Source: Clostridium sp. 'deep sea'
GTDB lineage: Bacteria > Bacillota > UBA994 > PWPR01
DNA: 64,000 nt
NCBI RefSeq assembly: GCF_014931565.1
Contig: NZ_CP063353.1
Coordinates: 2,480,001 to 2,544,000, forward strand
Reading direction: 5' to 3'
In this document: positions 62,484 through 64,000 of the stretch, piece after piece
Layout of the letters: each line of letters opens with the position of its first letter
Numbering within the stretch: the stretch's first letter is position 1
Made by a program: the position numbers and the translations under genes
The notes under the pieces: generated by a model
Told to the model about the DNA's origin: nothing
The model's input: the letters and a program-made list of their open reading frames with translations, nothing else
Databases searched by the model: none

Positions 62484-62687
62484 TAGCTTCTCCTAAATAT
62501 AATTTGTGTTATCTAAATAATAACATATATAAAGTAATATGATAATAAACTAATATTAATATAAGATTATTAAGACAATTAACTATTTCGGCAACTATAA
62601 ATTAATGATATAAAAGAAAATTAAATATTTGTATGCTTATATTATATTTGTCTATAAAAACTTAGTAAATATAATATATTATATTTA

Positions 62688-62717
62688 TTGACAAAAATTG
62701 TTTTACAATGTTATACT
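62688..62717 (+). promoter_or_regulatory. Strong promoter for a small RNA or leader
   Basis: Perfect TTGACA (62688-62693), 18-bp spacer, TATACT (62712-62717), the best sigma-A-type promoter seen in the window. Confidence 0.65.
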
Positions 62718-62723
62718 GATTAA

Positions 62724-62812
62724 GTACATTAATATAATGTGGCCAGCCAGCTATGTTGGTTTTCCAACAAGTGGGTTTATAAGAGTACCTTCATTAGAGG
62801 GTACTCTTTTAT
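62724..62812 (+). ncRNA. Candidate small structured RNA or riboswitch-like leader
   Basis: About 85-90 bases between a strong promoter and a terminator. It contains hairpin GTTGG-TTTT-CCAAC (62755-62768), a GTGGCCAGCCAGC segment before it, and ends in stem AAGAGTACC (62781-62789) / GGTACTCTT (62800-62808) plus TTTT. No known riboswitch consensus was recognised. It may be an independent sRNA or an attenuator controlling the patatin genes downstream. Confidence 0.45.
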
Positions 62813-62947
62813 ATAATATTTTAATTCTTAACAAATTTTTAAGATAACATGAAGAATTAAAAATTTACATTTAATTTTATCTTCATGTATACTAAAATAT
62901 CTATAGTAACTTATTTAATTGATATTAAAGGAGCAAATATAAAAAAA

Positions 62948-63787
62948 GTGAATAATAAAACAAGTTTAATAATAGAAGGCGGAGCAATGAGGGGTATTTT
63001 TACTGCTGGAGTGTTAGATACCTTTATTAAAAATGATTTTTATCCCTTTGATTTATGTTATGGAGTATCTGCAGGGGCTCCTAATGTAGCGCTATATTTA
63101 GCAGGTCTCTATAATTATAGCTACAAAATATTTACCCACTATATGATTAATCAAGGATTTAAAAGCTGGAGAAGGTTTTTAAGGGGGGGAAATCTGTTAG
63201 ATATAGATTGGCTTTGGGATGAGCAAATGAAAGCTAACAACCTAAAACTAAAGGAGATATTCTTAAAAAACTCCAAATTAATAGTGGTTACTGCAAATGC
63301 CATAAATGGAGAGGTAGTTTATATAGAGCCAAATGAAAATAACATTATTCAGGCTTTAAAAGCTGCAACATCTGTACCCATAGTACACCGTAATATGCCT
63401 AAAATAAACGGTGTATATCTAATGGATGGTGGGGTTGGCGACCCATTACCTGTTCAAGATGCTTATAATAGAGGAGCACGAAAAATTTTAGTAGTAAGAA
63501 CTAGAAAATACGATTACAAAGTTTCAGATAAAATGGATAGAGCAATGTCTACTATCTATTTAAGAAATAATCCTCAATTACGAAAAGCAATTTCTCAAAA
63601 GGCATATAAGTATAGAAGGGCAATAAAGTACCTTAGAAATCCACCAGTTGATGCTGAGGTAATAGAAATTAATCCCCCAATATCTTTTCAAACAGAGAGA
63701 TTAACTAGAGACTTATTAATACTTAATAAAGACTATGAGCTTGGTTTAGAAATGGGAAAACAGGCTTTAAAACAATGGAATAAATAA
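62948..63787 (+). CDS. Patatin-like phospholipase
   Basis: A patatin-family serine acyl hydrolase of 279 residues from the GTG at 62948. The oxyanion loop is EGGAMRGIF, the nucleophile elbow is GVSAG (GxSxG) and the catalytic Asp lies in LMDGGVGDP, so the Ser-Asp dyad is intact. No signal peptide. The ORF extends to an ATG at 62885, but that start lacks a binding site; the GTG has AAAGGAG about 14 bases upstream, which is long. A second copy begins 64 bp downstream. In Gram-positives these proteins are annotated as YjjU/RssA-like esterases of unknown substrate. Confidence 0.82.
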   Translation: MNNKTSLIIEGGAMRGIFTAGVLDTFIKNDFYPFDLCYGVSAGAPNVALYLAGLYNYSYKIFTHYMINQGFKSWRRFLRGGNLLDIDWLWDEQMKANNLKLKEIFLKNSKLIVVTANAINGEVVYIEPNENNIIQALKAATSVPIVHRNMPKINGVYLMDGGVGDPLPVQDAYNRGARKILVVRTRKYDYKVSDKMDRAMSTIYLRNNPQLRKAISQKAYKYRRAIKYLRNPPVDAEVIEINPPISFQTERLTRDLLILNKDYELGLEMGKQALKQWNK

Positions 63788-63851
63788 TCTTGCTATTAAC
63801 CTCGTCTTTTTAGGGAATACTAGGTGTATCTATAATGAGCGAGGTTTTAAA

Positions 63852-64000
63852 ATGAGTAATAGAACTGCATTAGTAGTTGAAGGTGGCGCTATGAGAGGAA
63901 TATTTGCTGCTGGAATATTGGATAGTTTTGTGGATAAAAGGTTTAATCCTTTTCAAATATGTATTGGAGTATCCTCTGGAGCAAATAACTTAACTGCATA
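63852..64000 (+). CDS. Second patatin-like phospholipase, 3' partial
   Basis: The frame is open to the window end (about 49 codons). It repeats the start of the preceding gene: ALVVEGGAMRGIFAAGILDSF and CIGVSSGANN, thus the oxyanion loop and the nucleophile motif GxSxG. It is a tandem paralogue. ATG at 63852 with a GCGAGG site. Confidence 0.85.
   Translation, partial: MSNRTALVVEGGAMRGIFAAGILDSFVDKRFNPFQICIGVSSGANNLTA

Larger units (their letters stand above)
62484..62947. other. Intergenic region with promoter, hairpins and terminator
   Basis: The first about 200 bp are extremely AT-rich with no ORF. From 62688 there is a complete small transcription unit (promoter, structured segment, terminator), listed separately. 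After it about 100 bp lead to the patatin gene with its AAAGGAG site at about 62928-62933. Confidence 0.55.

Noticed and set aside
1-64000. CRISPR array, prophage or toxin-antitoxin operon
   Set aside because: No regularly spaced direct repeats, no phage structural or integrase genes and no recognisable antitoxin-toxin pair were seen on either strand.

Overview
The window is an AT-rich chromosome segment of an anaerobic, low-GC Gram-positive bacterium, most likely a member of the Clostridia. The evidence is the codon and base composition, AGGAGG-type ribosome binding sites, walRK-yycHI, a clostridial-type HisRS, a selenoprotein betaine reductase component, a lactate-racemase cofactor maturation pair (larB/larC) and many Rho-independent terminators. 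A BCCT osmolyte transporter would suit a salt- or alkali-tolerant anaerobe, but I cannot name a genus. No tRNA, rRNA, CRISPR array, prophage or intact insertion sequence was seen.

Layout. 1-9.6 kb is housekeeping: an M20 amidohydrolase (5' end outside the window), a LysM/M23 endopeptidase, an APH-like kinase, LUD, LapA-like, MurC, YerC, a prohibitin-like protein, a degenerate mobile-element-like patch (7.2-7.55 kb), a NERD protein and HisRS. 9.7-14.5 kb is a compact four-gene unit: an ArsR-type regulator, a GlmL/MutL-family ATPase with no mutase beside it, a barrel-sandwich plus KOW protein of unknown function, and a small membrane protein. 14.8-21.8 kb carries rpmE, tdk, DUF1385, prfA, prmC, then lysA-dapA-dapB. 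22.0-27.3 kb is a betaine module: BCCT transporter, TetR regulator, grdI, and selenocysteine-containing grdH. Two near-identical operator-like inverted repeats lie in front of the transporter and of grdI.

27.4-37.4 kb is mixed: a hypothetical protein, YmaF, a PLP lyase, a frameshifted GNAT pseudogene, a histidinol phosphatase, a 667-bp intergenic region with five DnaA-box-like sites, an orphan degenerate response regulator followed by a dockerin-like secreted protein, a TolC-family protein and an M28-type aminopeptidase. 37.4-40.6 kb is larB, a frameshifted larC, thiT and thiN. 40.7-45.0 kb holds small secreted or membrane proteins, an orphan prepilin, an M24 peptidase and two long intergenic stretches with repeats and hairpins.

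45.0-54.2 kb has a U32 peptidase, walR-walK-yycH-yycI and murA. 54.2-62.5 kb has a lipoprotein, a polysaccharide deacetylase and an asparaginase on the minus strand. These are followed by a five-gene sugar or amino-sugar catabolic operon (SIS isomerase, Gfo/Idh oxidoreductase, BadF-type kinase, class II aldolase, PfkB kinase) and a Nudix hydrolase. The window ends with a candidate small RNA and two tandem patatin-like genes, the second cut by the window edge.

The strongest candidates for a coordinated system are the TetR/BCCT/GrdIH betaine regulon and the uncharacterised GlmL-like/KOW/membrane-protein unit. The larC frameshift, the DnaA-box cluster and a roughly 50-residue insertion in the WalK phosphotransfer domain also merit a direct check. 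All functions are inferred from sequence by eye, without database searches.
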